Shown here piece by piece: positions 46,952-62,091 of a stretch of DNA of 64,000 nucleotides. Below the pieces are notes generated by a model, which saw nothing but the letters and a program-made list of their open reading frames with translations, did no database searches and had not been told where the DNA came from. Position 1 is the stretch's first letter; every line of letters begins with the position of its first letter. The position numbers and the translations under genes are program-made. This stretch comes from Ecdyonurus torrentis. Lineage: Eukaryota > Arthropoda > Insecta > Ephemeroptera > Heptageniidae. The stretch is from NCBI GenBank assembly GCA_949318235.1, contig OX439127.1, positions 4,654,436 to 4,718,435 of the forward strand. Direction: 5' to 3'.

Positions 46952-48193
46952 TTATAAAATTATATTGTTATAATTAGAATTAGTTGTCTTTGATTTTTCA
47001 TGATTTAATAATGTAAGACACAAATTAAATTCAAAAAATTTTGGTAGAGCCATTTTGAAGGTTCTACAAAGATTAGACATTATTAAATATATCATTATCA
47101 GCATGAAATAACATAAAATAATTGTCAGCATAACATTAGAACTTTTAAATGACAAAAGATATATTGCATAATTATTTTGCTCCACAATAAAATAAGACGT
47201 TATTATTTCAGTAAAATCCAACGCATAATAATAAGATTTTGCTTCATATCGTTATAGAAGATAATAAAATTAGATGTTCAAAATAATGAAACAGATAGTG
47301 CATAATTATTATGCTCTAAAGCAAAATAAGACATATTTATAAGAGTAAAATATCCAACACATTAAAATTACATTTTTTTATCGATATAAAAGAATATATC
47401 AGACGAAATAGCTACTTTCGATCAGAAAAACAAACACAGACAATATTTTAGTTTTCAACAACTAAATTTACACAACATACAAAAAAGAAATATTTCAATA
47501 ATAAGTATTTTTAGAAATTGCAAATAATTTGCAAAAAACAGAAATAAGTAACTGCATGACATTTAATTTTATAATTTATCTTCAAGAACAATTTTGTAAT
47601 ACTTTTCTTGTTTGTGGATAAATAATCATTACGTAATGCAGTTAACGACTTGTTTTTTTTCAGTTAAAATATACTTTTTCAATACTTTGAAAAGCATAAG
47701 AGACAATAAGACGTAATTTGGCATTTCTTTAAGCCTAAATATATATATAGACATAAAGAAGTCATAAGAGCGAAATTTATAACACGAATATTTCATACAC
47801 CCTACAAATTAGAAGTTATTCTTTGTTTATTTTAAAATAAAGATTGCAATGTTTCAGTTTGTATAGAATAGAAACAATTTTTATTCATATTAAGAGATAA
47901 TAACAAGTATAAGTCATTATACTATCGTTTAGACATATTAAAACAAATAAGACGTGGAAACGTACAAATATTTCAACTAGTTGTTTTTTATAAATCAAAC
48001 TGTTTAAAATTTATTGTGATTTTCTGTTGAGATTTTTTTTTATATTTTTATTAAAATAAAAAAAACACTATAATATATATTTCCTAATTAACGTTTAAAG
48101 GAGATGAGTAAAATCTAAACTATACTTATAAGACGTAAAGTTTTAGTTATAATTGTGTTACAATCTCTTATAGGATTTATTAAGGATAAATCT
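46952..48193. repeat. Satellite unit 7
   Basis: Standard monomer, frame intact, very similar to unit 6. Confidence 0.9.
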
Positions 48194-50793
48194 TTATAAA
48201 ATTAAATTATTATAATAACAATTAGTTGTCTTTGATTTTTCATGATTTAATAATGTAAGACACATATTAAATTCAAAGAATTTTGGTAGAGCCATTTCAA
48301 AGGTTCTACAAAAATTAGGCATTATTATTTATATCATTATCAGCATGAAATAACATAAAATAATTGTCAGCATAACATTAGATCTTTTAAATGACAAAAG
48401 ATATATTGCATAATTATTTTGCTCCACAATAAAATAAGACGTTATTATTTCAGTATAATCCAACGCATAATAATAAGATTTTGCTTCATATCGATATAGA
48501 AGATAAGAAAATTAGATGTTCAAAATTATGAAACAGATAGTGCATAATTATTATGCTCTACAGCAAAATAAGACATAATAATATAAGTAAAATATCCAAC
48601 ACATAGAAATTACATTTTTTTATCGATATAAAAGAATATATCAGACGAAATAGCTACTTTCGATCAGAAAAACATACACAGACAATATTTTAGTTTACAA
48701 CAACTAGATTTACACAACATACAAAAAAGAAATATAGAAATATTTCAATAATAAGTATTTTTAGAAATTGCAAATAATTTGCAAAAAACAGAAATAAGTA
48801 ACTGCATGACATTTAATTTTATAATTTATCTTCAAGAACAATTTTGTAATACTTTTCTTGTTTGTGGATAAAAAATCATTACGTAATGCAGTTAAAGACT
48901 TGTTTCTTTTTTTTTCAGTAAAAATAGACTATTTCACTACTTTGAAAAGCATAAAAGACATTTGGACGTACTTTGGCATTTCTTTATGCCTAAATATATA
49001 TATAAACATAAAGAAAATAAACTTAGAGACAAGTATGTTAAAAAACATCACATTTTAAACAGTGTGTTAAGTCAAGTCAATAAAAAATTAAAGGTATATT
49101 CATTATTTCTGGCCACCAGATTTTAATGGTAACATTTCATTAAATATATATAAAATATCCAATGCAAATTTAGTAATTTGTTTTTATATCGTAATAGAAG
49201 AATAATTAGTAATTTTTCATAGCTATTATGAAATAGAAATAAAACTAAAAAATATATAATTTTAGTTTTTTACAACTAAACTTACACAACATACAAAATA
49301 AACAATACAAAATATATTTTGTTTACAAGAATTTTCAGATCTTGCAAAGTATCTGCTTTGCATTTAATTTATTAATTTATTTACACGAACAATTTCGTAA
49401 TACTAATTTTGATTGTGTATAAGTAATCAATAACCTATTGCAGTTATCGGCTTGTTTTATTATTTTAAATGAAAAAAGAATATTTTATCAACTTAAGAAG
49501 CATAAAAAACCATTTGACGTACTTTGGCTTTTCATTGTGCTTTAATACGATAGACGTGGACAAAGAAAACTTAGAGACAGTTATAACAAATAAAAAAAAT
49601 TGCCTTCATAGGATTACAAATATATATTTAAGAGAAAATTTAATCTATTGTATTTTCTATCGTTAGAAAAGAAACTGATTGTATAATATTTTATTTTAAA
49701 TTCTCGTTTTTCTTTTAGATGTTAATTTAGAAGTTTGCTAATTTTGATATTTGTAATCACTTTACACAACAGACAACACATAATCAAATTTGCTTCTAAG
49801 GTAACATTTCAGGAATAGTTATTTAAATTTTATTAATAACAATTTATTAAATATGCATATAGCCCAATTTACTTCTAAGCAAACATGCAAGAAAAACACA
49901 AAAATAGAACAAATTTCATAAAGATTAAAATATAAAGCTTTTTAAAAGTACATTAACACTATAGACGTAAAAAAGAAGTAACATACAAAACATCAACCAG
50001 TGTCACCGATTTTCAATTACTTGAAAACAATTTAAAAATACATGTCATATTGCTATGTATAAAAACATAGTCAATAAAAAATGACATAATATTAAGAAGT
50101 TATGGTTCCATTTCGATTTAAAGAGAGATTCTATCCTGAATATCTTAAAACCATTGCTTTTTTGTAACAGATTCAGATAAAAAACATTTATAAAGTAATT
50201 AATTTACATTAAAAGAAGTGTAAAAATAAATAGTTTTAACGACTAGAAATCAAACAAATCAATATTAAGATTTTCAATCTTTTTGCTCTACTACTATTGT
50301 AGTATTTTAAACGTAGCGTTAAGTTTAAGAATAAAAATAATTTACTTTAATAATAAGACGTTGAGTGAAAGTAGAGATTTATTAAATATATAATATGTAC
50401 GAAGCCTGTGTTTCTTTCATAGTTTGAAAAGTTCTCACTAGTCAATTCGACAATTATTTGACTCAGAATAAGATTGGTTTATCACGATGACAGAAACAAA
50501 AAAATCGTACACTTATATTAAAATTACATTCATCCATACAATATTAATGCATTATAAAGATTTACCCATTTTTAATGTTTTTTTATTAAGGATAAATCTT
50601 TAGAAAGTTAAATTATATATAAAAATATATATTGATCTATGTTCATATAAATGAATAAACGTACAGAAACACTACAATGCATCACTTTATTATAATAAAA
50701 CATTTTATATGAAGTCATAAGAGAAAAATTCATAACACAAAGTTTCCTACACCCTACAAATTAGAAGTTATAGGATTAAGTAAGGATAAATCT
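48194..50793. repeat. Satellite unit 8 (long, type Y plus module R)
   Basis: Same architecture as the unit at 40,622. The 89-codon frame has a TAA at the same position as unit 1. Module R is at 49,022-50,770. Confidence 0.9.
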
Positions 50794-52036
50794 TTATAAA
50801 ATTATATTGTTATAATAACAATTAGTTGTCTTTGATTTTTCATGATTTAATAATGTAAGACACATATTAAATTCAAAGAATTTTGGTAGAGCCATTTTGA
50901 AGGTTCTACAAAAATTAGACATTATTAAATATATCATTATCAGCATGAAATAACATAAAATAATTGTCAGCATAACATTAGAACTTTTAAATGACAAAAG
51001 ATATATTGCAAAATTATTTTGCTCCACAATAAAATAAGACGTTATTATTTCAGTAAAATCCAACGCATAATAATAAGATTTTGCTTCATATCGTTATAGA
51101 AGATAATAAAATTAGATGTTCAAAATAATGAAACAGATAGTGCATAATTATTATGCTCTAAAGCAAAATAAGACATATTTATAAGAGTATAATATCCAAC
51201 ACATAAAAATTACATTTTTTTATCGATATAAAAGAATATATCAGACGAAATAGCTACTTTCGATCAGAAAAACAAACACAGACATTATTTTAGTTTTTAA
51301 CAACTAAATTTACACAACATACAAAAAAGAAATATTTCAATAATAAGTATTTTTAGAAATTGCAAATAATTTGCAAAAAACAGAAATAAGTAACTGCATG
51401 ACATTTAATTTTATAATTTATCTTCAAGAACAATTTTGTAATACTTTTCTTGTTTGTGGATAAATAATCATTACGTAATGCAGTTAACGACTTGTTTTTT
51501 TTTCAGTTAAAATATACTTTTTCAATACTTTGAAAAGCATAAGAGACAATAAGACGTAATTTGGCATTTCTTTAAGCCTAAATATATATATAGACATAAA
51601 GAAGTCATAAGAGCGAAATTTATAACACGAAATTTCATACACCCTACAAATTAGAAGTTATTCTTTGTTTATTTTAAAATAAAGATTGCAATGTTTCAGT
51701 TTGTATAGAATAGAAACAATTTTTATTCATATTAAGAGATAATAACAAGTATAAGTCATTATACTATCGTTTAGACATATTAAAACAAATAAGACGTGGA
51801 AACGTACAAATATTTCAACTAGTTGTTTTTTATAAATCAAACTGTTTAAAATTTATTGTGATTTTCTGTTGAGATTTTTTTTTTATATTTTTATTAAAAT
51901 AAAAAAAACACTATAATATATATTTCCTAATTAACGTTAAAAGGAGATGAGTAAAATCTAAACTATACTTATAAGACGTAAAGTTTTAGTTATAATTGTG
52001 TTACAATCTCTTATAATATTAAGTAAGGATAAATCT
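50794..52036. repeat. Satellite unit 9
   Basis: Follows module R but through AGGATTAAG rather than AGGATTTATT, so the post-R unit is not always type V. Frame intact. Confidence 0.9.
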
Positions 52037-53273
52037 TTATAAAATTATATTGTTATAATAACAATTAGTTGTCTTTGATTTTTCATGATTTAATAATGTA
52101 AGACACAAATTAAATTCAAAAAATTTTGGTAGAGCCATTTTGAAGGTTCTACAAAAATTAGACATTATTAAATATATCATTATCAGCATGAAATAACAAA
52201 ATAATTGTCAGCATAACATTAGAACTTTTAAATGACAAAAGATATATTGCATAATTATTTTGCTCCACAATAAAATAAGACGTTATTATTTCAGTAAATC
52301 CAACGCATAATAATAAGATTTTGCTTCATATCGTTATAGAAGATAATAAAATTAGATGTTCAAAATAATGAAACAGATAGTGCATAATTATTATGCTCTA
52401 AAGCAAAATAAGACATATTTATAAGAGTAAAATATCCAACCCATAAAAATTACATTTTTTTATCGATATAAAAGAATATATCAGACGAAATAGCTACTTT
52501 CGATCAGAAAAACAAACACAGACAATATTTTAGTTTTCAACAACTAAATTTACACAACATACAAAAAAGAAATATTTCAATAATAAGTATTTTTAGAAAT
52601 TGCAAATAATTTGCAAAAAACAGAAATAAGTAACTGCATGACATTTAATTTTATAATTTATCTTCAAGAACAATTTTGTAATACTTTTCTTGTTTGTGGA
52701 TAAATAATCAATACGTAATGCAGTTAACGACTTGTTTTTTTTTCAGTTAAAATATACTTTTTCAATACTTTAAAAAACATAAGAGACAATAAGACGTAAT
52801 TTGGCATTTCTTTAAGCCTAAATATATATATAGACATAAAGAAGTCATAAGAGCAAATTTATAACACGAAGTTTCATACACCCTACAAATTAGAAGTTAT
52901 TCTTTGTTTATTTTAAAATAAATCTTGCAATGTTTCAGTTTGTATAAAATAGAAACAATTTTTATTCATATTAAGAGATATTCACAAGTATAAGTCATTA
53001 TACTATCGTTTAGACATATTTAAACAAATTAGACGTGGAAACGTACAAATATTTCAACTAGTTGTTTTTTATAAATCAAACTGTTTACAATTTATTGTGA
53101 TTTTCTGTTAAGTTTTTTTTTTAAATTTTTATTAAAATAATAAAACACTATAATATATATTTCCTAATTAACGTTTAAAGAAGATGAGTAAAATCTAAAC
53201 TATACTTATAAGACGTAAAGTTTTAGTAATAACTGTGTTACAATCTCTTATAGGATTTATTAAGGATAAATCT
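52037..53273. repeat. Satellite unit 10
   Basis: Deletions of 2 and 1 bases destroy the 89-codon frame. Close relative of unit 6. Confidence 0.9.
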
Positions 53274-55875
53274 TTATAAAATTAAATTATTATAATAACA
53301 ATTAGTTGTCTTTGATTTTTCATGATTTAATAATGTAAGACACATATTAAATTCAAAGAATTTTGGTAGAGCCATTTCAAAGGTTCTACAAAAATTAGAC
53401 ATTATTATATATATCATTATCAGCATGAAATAACATAAAATAATTGTCAGCATAACATTAGAACTTTTAAATGACAAAAGATATATTGCATAATTATTTT
53501 GCTCCACAATAAAATAAGACGTTATTATTTCAGTATAATCCAACGCATAATAATAAGATTTTGCTTCATATCGATATAGAAGATAAGAAAATTAGATGTT
53601 CAAAATTATGAAACAGATAGTGCATAATTATTATGCTCTACAGCAAAATAAGACATAATAATATAAGTAAAATATCCAACACATAGAAATTACATTTTTT
53701 TATCGATATAAAAGAATATATCAGACGAAATAGCTACTTTCGATCAGAAAAACATACACAGACAATATTTTAGTTTACAACAACTAAATTTACACAACAT
53801 ACAAAAAAGAAATATAGAAATATTTCAATAATAAGTATTTTTAGAAATTGCAAATAATTTGCAAAAAACAGAAATAAGTAACTGCATGACATTTAATTTT
53901 ATAATTTATCTTCAAGAACAATTTTGTAATACTTTTCTTGTTTGTGGATAAATAATCATTACGTAATGCAGTCAAAGACTTGTTTCTTTTTTTTTCAGTA
54001 AAAATAGACTATTTCACTACTTTGAAAAGCATAAAAGACATTTGGACGTACTTTGGCATTTCTTTATGCCTAAATATATATATAAACATAAAGAAAATAA
54101 ACTTAGAGACAAGTATGTCAAAAAACATCACATTTTAAACAGTGTGTTAAGTCAAGTCAATAAAAAATTAAAGGTATATTCATTATTTCTGGCCACCAGA
54201 TTTTAATGGTAACATTTCATTAAATATATATAAAATATCCAATGCAAATTTAGTAATTTGTTTTTATATCGTAATAGAAGAATAATTAGTAATTTTTCAT
54301 AGCTATTATGAAATAGAAATAAAACTAAAAAATATATAATTTTAGTTTTTTACAACTAAACTTACACAACATACAAAATAAACAATACAAAATATATTTT
54401 GTTTACAAGAATTTTCAGATCTTGCAAAGTATCTGCTTTGCATTTAATTTATTAATTTATTTACACGAACAATTTCGTAATACTAATTTTGATTGTGTAT
54501 AAGTAATCAATAACCTATTGCAGTTATCGGCTTGTTTCATTATTTTAAATGAAAAAAGAATATTTTATCAACTTAAGAAGCATAAAAAAACCATTTGACG
54601 TACTTTGGCTTTTCATTGTGCTTTAATACGATAGACGTGGACAAAGAAAACTTAGAGACAGTTATAACAAATAAAAAAAATTGCCTTCATAGGATTACAA
54701 ATATATATTTAAGAGAAAATTTAATCTATTGTATTTTCTATCGTTAGAAAAGAAACTAATTGTATAATATTTTATTTTAAATTCTCGTTTTTCTTTTAGA
54801 TGTTAATTTAGAAGTTTGCTAATTTTGATATTTGTAATCACTTTACACAACAGACAACACATAATCAAATTTGCTTCTAAGGTAACATTTCAGGAATAGT
54901 TATTTAAATTTTATTAATAACAATTTATTAAATATGCATATAGCCCAATTTACTTCTAAGCAAACATGCAAGAAAAACACAAAAATAGAACAAATTTCAT
55001 AAGAATTAAAATATAAAGCTTTTTAAAAGTACATTAACACTATAGACGTTTAAAAAGAAGTAACATACAAAACATCAACCAGTGTCACCGATTTTCAATT
55101 ACTTGAAAACAATTTAAAAATACATGTCATATTGCTATGTATAAAAACATAGTCAATAAAAAATGACATAATATTAAGAAGTTATGGATCCATTTCGATT
55201 TAAAGAGAGATTCTATCCTGAATATCTTAAAACCATTGCTTTTTTGTAACAGATTCAGATAAAAAACATTTATAAAGTAATTAATTTACATTAAAAGAAG
55301 TGTAAAAGTAAATAGTTTTAACGACTAGAAATCAAACAAATCAATATAAAGATTTTCAATCTTTTTGCTCTACTACTATTGTAGTATTTTAAACGTAGCG
55401 TTAAGTTTAAGAATAAAAATAATTTACTTTAATAATAAGACGTTGAGTGAAAGTAGAGATTTATTAAATATATAATATGTACGAAGCCTGTGTTTCTTTC
55501 ATAGTTTGAAAAGTTCTCACTAGTCAATTCGACAATTATTTGACTCAGAATAAGATTGGTTTATCACGATGACAGAAACAAAAAAATCGTACACTTATAT
55601 TAAAATTACATTCATCCATACACTATTTATGCATTATAAAGATTTACCCATTTTTAATGTTTTTTTATTAAGGATAAATCTTTAGAAAGTTAAATTATAT
55701 ATAAAAATATATATTGATCTATTTTCATATAAATGTATAAACGTACAGAAACACTACAATTCATCACTTTATTATAATAAAACATTTTATATGAAGTCAT
55801 AAGAGAAAAATTCATAACACAAAGTTTCCTACACCCTACAAATTAGAAGTTATAGGATTTATTAAGTATAAATCT
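53274..55875. repeat. Satellite unit 11 (long, type Y plus module R)
   Basis: Same architecture as units 3 and 8. Frame intact. Module R is at 54,112-55,850. Confidence 0.9.
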
Positions 55876-57119
55876 TTATAAAATTATATTATTATAATAA
55901 CAATTAGTTGTCTTTGATTTTTCATGATTTAATAATGTAACACACATATTAAATTCAAAGAATTTTGGTAGAGCCATTTTGAAGGTTCTACAAAAATTAG
56001 ACATTATTATATATATCATTATCAGCATGAAATAACATAAAATAATTGTCAGCATAACATTAGAACTTTTAAATGACAAAAGATATATTGCATAATTATT
56101 TTGCTCCACAATAAATAAGACGTTATTATTTCAGTAAAATCCAACGCATAATAATAAGATTTTGCTTCATATCGTTATAGAAGATAATAAAATTAGATGT
56201 TCAAAATAATGAAACAGATAGTGCATAATTATTATGCTATAGAGCAAAATAAGACATATTAATAAGAGTAAAATATCCAACACATAAAAATTACATTTTT
56301 TTTTAGATATAAAGAAAGAATATATCAGACGAAATAGCTACATTCGATCAGAAAAACAAACAAAGACAATATTTTAGTTTTCAACAACTAAATTTACACA
56401 ACATACAAAAAAGAAATATTTCAATAATAAGTATTTTTAGAAATTGCAAATAATTTGCAAAAAACAGAAATAAGTAACTGCATGACATTTAATTTTATAA
56501 GTTATCTTCAAGAACAATTTTGTAATACTTTTCTTGTTTGTGGATAAATAATCAATACGTAATGCAGTTAACGACTTGTTTTTTTTTCAGTTAAAATATA
56601 CTTTTTCAATACTTTAAAAAACATAAGAGACAATAAGACGTAATTTGGCATTTCTTTAAGCCTAAATATATATATAGACATAAAGAAGTCATAAGAGCGA
56701 AATTTATAACACGAAATTTCATACACCCTACATATTAGAAGTTATTCTTTGTTTATTTTAAAATAAAGATTGCAATGTTTCAGTTTGTATAGAATAGAAA
56801 CAATTTTTATTCATATTAAGAGATATTCCCAAGTATAAGTCATTATACTATCGTTTAGACATATTTAAACAAATTAGACGTGGAAACGTACATATATTTC
56901 AACTAGTTGTTTTTTATAAATCAAACTGTTTAAAATTTATTGTGATTTTCTCTTGAGGTTTTTTTTTATATTTTTATTAAAATAAAAAAAACACTATAAT
57001 ATATATTTCCTAATTAACGTTTAAAGAAGATGAGTAAAATCTAAACTATACTTATAAGACGTAAAGTTTTAGTTATAATTGTGTTACAATCTCTTATAGG
57101 ATTAAGTAAGGATAAATCT
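55876..57119. repeat. Satellite unit 12 (type V)
   Basis: A one-base deletion (AATAAATAAG) removes the start of the 89-codon frame. Confidence 0.9.
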
Positions 57120-59606
57120 TTATAAAATTATATTGTTATAATAACAATTAGTTGTCTTTGATTTTTCATGATTTAATAATGTAAGACACATATTAAATTC
57201 AAAGAATTTTGGTAGAGCCATTTTGAAGGTTCTACAAAAATTAGACATTATTAAATATATCATTATCAGCATGAAATAACATAAAATAAGTGTCAGCATA
57301 ACATTAGAACTTTTAAATGACAAAAGATATATTGCATAATTATTTTGCTCAACAATAAAATAAGAGGTTATTATTTCAGTAAAATCCAACGCATAATAAT
57401 AAGATTTTGCTTCATATCGTTATAGAAGATAATAAAATTAGATGTTCAAAATAATGAAACAGATAGTGCATAATTATTATGCTCTAAAGCAAAATAAGAC
57501 ATATTTATAAGAGTAAAATATCCAACACATAAAAATTACATTTTTTTATCGATATAAAAGAATATATCAGACGAAATAGCTACTTTCGATCAGAAAAACA
57601 AACACAGACAATATTTTAGTTTTCAACAACTAAATTTACACAACATACAAAAAAGAAATATTTCAATAATAAGTATTTTTAGAAATTGCAAATAATTTGC
57701 AAAAAACAGAAATAAGTAACTGCATGACATTTAATTTTATAATTTATCTTCAAGAACAATTTTGTAATACTTTTCTTGTTTGTGGATAAATAATCATTAC
57801 GTAATGCAGTTAACGACTTGTTTTTTTTTTCAGTTAAAATATACTTTTTCAATAATTTGAAAAGCATAAGAGACAATAAGACGTAATTTGGCATTTCTTT
57901 AAGCCTAAATATATATATAGACTTAAAGAAGTCATAAGAGCGAAATTTATAACACGAAATTTCATACACCCTACAAATTAGAAGTTATTCTTTGTTTATT
58001 TTAAAATAAAGATTGCAATGTTTCAGTTTGTATAAAATAGAAACAATTTTTATTCATATTAAGAGATATTAACAAGTATAAGTCATTATACTATCGTTTA
58101 GACATATTAAAACAAATAAGACGTGGAAACGTACAAATATTTCAACTAGTTGTTTTTTATAAATCAAACTGTTTAAAATTTATTGTGATTTTCTGTTGAG
58201 ATTTTTTTTTTATATTTTTATTAAAATAAAAAAAACACTATAATATATATTTCCTAATTAACGTTTAAAGGAGATGAGTAAAATCTAAACTATACTTATA
58301 AGACGTAAAGTTTTAGTTATAATTGCGTTACAATCTCTTATAGGATTAAGTAAGGATAAATCTTTATATAATTATATTGTTATAATAACAATTAGTTGTC
58401 TTTGATTTTTCATGATTTAATAATGTAAGACACAAATTAAATTCAAAAAATTTTGGTAGAGCCATTTTGAAGGTTCTACAAAAATTAGACATTATTAAAT
58501 ATATCATTATCAGCATGAAATAACATAAAATAATTGTCAGCATAACATTAGAACTTTTAAATGACAAAAGATATATTGCATAATTATTTTGCTCTACAAT
58601 AAAATAAGACGTTATTATTTCAGTAAAATCCAACGCATAATAATAAGATTTTGCTTCATATCGTTATAGAAGATAATAAAATTAGATGTTTAAAATAATG
58701 AAACAGATAGTGCATAATTATTATGCTCTAAAGCAAAATAAGACATATTTATAAGATTAAAATATCCAACACATAAAAATTACATTTTTTTATCGATATA
58801 AAAGAATATATCAGACGAAATAGCTACTTTCGATCAGAAAAACAAACACAGACAATATTTTAGTTTTCAACAACTAAATTTACACAACATACAAAAAAGA
58901 AATATTTCAATAATAAGTATTTTTAGAAATTGCAAATAATTTGCAAAAAACAGAAATAAGTAACTGCATGACATTTAATTTTATAATTTATCTTCAAGAA
59001 CAATTTTGTAATACTTTTCTTGTTTGTGGATAAATAATCATTACGTAATGCAGTTAACGACTTGTTTTTTTTTTCAGTTTAAATATACTTTTTCAATACT
59101 TTGAAAAGCATAAGAGACAATAAGACGTAATTTGGCATTTCTTCAAGTCTAAATATATATATAGACTTAAAGAAGTCATAAGAGCGAAATTTATAACACG
59201 AAATTTCATACACCCTACAAATTAGAAGTTATTCTTTGTTTATTTTAAAATAAAGATTGCAATGTTTCAGTTTGTATAGAATAGAAACAATTTTTATTCA
59301 TATTAAGAGATATTCACAAGTATAAGTCATTATACTATCGTTTAGACATATTAAAACGAATAAGACGTGGAAACGTACAAATATTTCAACTAGTCGTTTT
59401 TTATAAATCAAACTGTTTAAAATTTATTGTGATTTTCTGTTGAGATTTTTTTTTATATTTTTATTAAAATAAAAAAAACACTATAATATATATTTCCTAA
59501 TTAACGTTTAAAGAAGATGAGTAAAATCTAAACTATACTTATAAGACGTAAATTTTTAGTTATAATTGTGTTACAATCTCTTATAGGATTAAGTAAGGAT
59601 AAATCT
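57120..59606. repeat. Dimer block, copy 1 (units 13 and 14)
   Basis: Unit 13 (57,120) has private variants CTCAACAATAAAATAAGAGG and AAATAAGTGTCAGC. Unit 14 (58,364) has TTTATATAATTATATTG and CTCTACAATAAAAT. The same pair in the same order recurs 2,487 bp later. A 96-codon minus frame (57,679-57,969) is open in the first unit of each dimer only. Confidence 0.9.
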
Positions 59607-62091
59607 TTATAAAATTATATTGTTATAATAACAATTAGTTGTCTTTGATTTTTCATGATTTAATAATGTAAGACACATATTAAATTCAAAGAATTTTGGT
59701 AGAGCCATTTTGAAGGTTCTACAAAAATTAGACATTATTATATATATCATTATCAGCATGAAATAACATAAAATAAGTGTCAGCATAACATTAGAACTTT
59801 TAAATGACAAAAGATATATTGCATAATTATTTTGCTCAACAATAAAATAAGAGGTTATTATTTCAGTAAAATCCAACGCATAATAATAAGATTTTGCTTC
59901 ATATCGTTATAGAAGATAATAAAATTAGATGTTCAAAATAATGAAACAGATAGTGCATAATTATTATGCTCTAAAGCAAAATAAGACATATTTATAAGAG
60001 TAAAATATCCAACACATAAAAATTACATTTTTTTATCGATATAAAAGAATATATCAGACGAAATAGCTACTTTCGATCAGAAAAACAAACACAGACAATA
60101 TTTTAGTTTTCAACAACTAAATTTACACAACATACAAAAAAGAAATATATCAATAATAAGTATTTTTAGAAATTGCAAATAATTTGCAAAAAACAGAAAT
60201 AAGTAACTGCATGACATTTAATTTTATAATTTATCTTCAAGAACAATTTTGTAATACTTTTCTTGTTTGTGGATAAATAATCATTACGTAATGCAGTTAA
60301 CGACTTGTTTTTTTTTTCAGTTAAAATATACTTTTTCAATAATTTGAAAAGCATAAGAGACAATAAGACGTAATTTGGCATTTCTTTAAGCCTAAATATA
60401 TATATAGACTTAAAGAAGTCATAAGAGCGAAATTTATAACACGAAATTTCATACACCCTACAAATTAGAAGTTATTCTTTGTTTATTTTAAAATAAAGAT
60501 TGCAATGTTTCAGTTTGTATAAAATAGAAACAATTTTTATTCATATTAAGAGATATTAACAAGTATAAGTCATTATACTATCGTTTAGACATATTAAAAC
60601 AAATAAGACGTGGAAACGTACAAATATTTCAACTAGTTGTTTTTTATAAATCAAACTGTTTAAAATTTTTTGTGATTTTCTGTTGAGATTTTTTTTTTAT
60701 ATTTTTATTAAAATAAAAAAAACACTATAATATATATTTCCTAATTAACGTTTAAAGGAGATGAGTAAAATCTAAACTATACTTATAAGACGTAAAGTTT
60801 TAGTTATAATTGCGTTACAATCTCTTATAGGATTAAGTAAGGATAAATCTTTATATAATTATATTGTTATAATAACAATTAGTTGTCTTTGATTTTTCAT
60901 GATTTAATAATGTAAGACACAAATTAAATTCAAAAAATTTTGGTAGAGCCATTTTGAAGGTTCTACAAAAATTAGACATTATTAAATATATCATTATCAG
61001 CATGAAATAACATAAAATAATTGTCAGCATAACATTAGAACTTTTAAATGACAAAAGATATATTGCATAATTATTTTGCTCTACAATAAAATAAGACGTT
61101 ATTATTTCAGTAAAATCCAACGCATAATAATAAGATTTTGCTTCATATCGTTATAGAAGATAATAAAATTAGATGTTTAAAATAATGAAACAGATAGTGC
61201 ATAATTATTATGCTCTAAAGCAAAATAAGACATATTTATAAGAGTAAAATATCCAACACATAAAAATTACATTTTTTTATCGATATAAAAGAATATATCA
61301 GACGAAATAGCTACTTTCGATCAGAAAAACAAACACAGACAATATTTTAGTTTTCAACAACTAAATTTACACAACATACAAAAAAGAAATATTTCAATAA
61401 TAAGTATTTTTAGAAATTGCAAATAATTTGCAAAAAACAGAAATAAGTAACTGCATGACATTTAATTTTATAATTTATCTTCAAGAACAATTTTGTAATA
61501 CTTTTCTTGTTTGTGGATAAATAATCATTACGTAATGCAGTTAACGACTTGTTTTTTTTCAGTTAAAATATACTTTTTCAATACTTTGAAAAGCATAAGA
61601 GACAATAAGACGTAATTTGGCATTTCTTCAAGTCTAAATATATATATAGACTTAAAGAAGTCATAAGAGCGAAATTTATAACACGAAATTTCATACACCC
61701 TACAAATTAGAAGTTATTCTTTGTTTATTTTAAAATAAAGATTGCAATGTTTCAGTTTGTATAGAATAGAAACAATTTTTATTCATATTAAGAGATATTC
61801 ACAAGTATAAGTCATTATACTATCGTTTAGACATATTAAAACGAATAAGACGTGGATACGTACAAATATTTCAACTAGTCGTTTTTTATAAATCAAACTG
61901 TTTAAAATTTATTGTGATTTTCTGTTGAGATTTTTTTTTATATTTTTATTAAAATAAAAAAAACACTATAATATTTATTTCCTAATTAACGTTTAAAGAA
62001 GATGAGTAAAATCTAAACTATACTTATAAGACGTAAATTTTTAGTTATAATTGTGTTACAATCTCTTATAGGATTAAGTAAGGATAAATCT
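59607..62091. repeat. Dimer block, copy 2 (units 15 and 16)
   Basis: Near-identical repeat of 57,120-59,606, including the shared rare variants GCGTTACAATC and CTTCAAGTCTAAAT. This shows that a two-monomer block was duplicated recently. Confidence 0.9.

Noticed and set aside
57679..57969. 96-codon minus frame, repeated at 60,166-60,456
   Set aside because: Open in only two of the units because of poly-T length; both are copies of the same dimer block.
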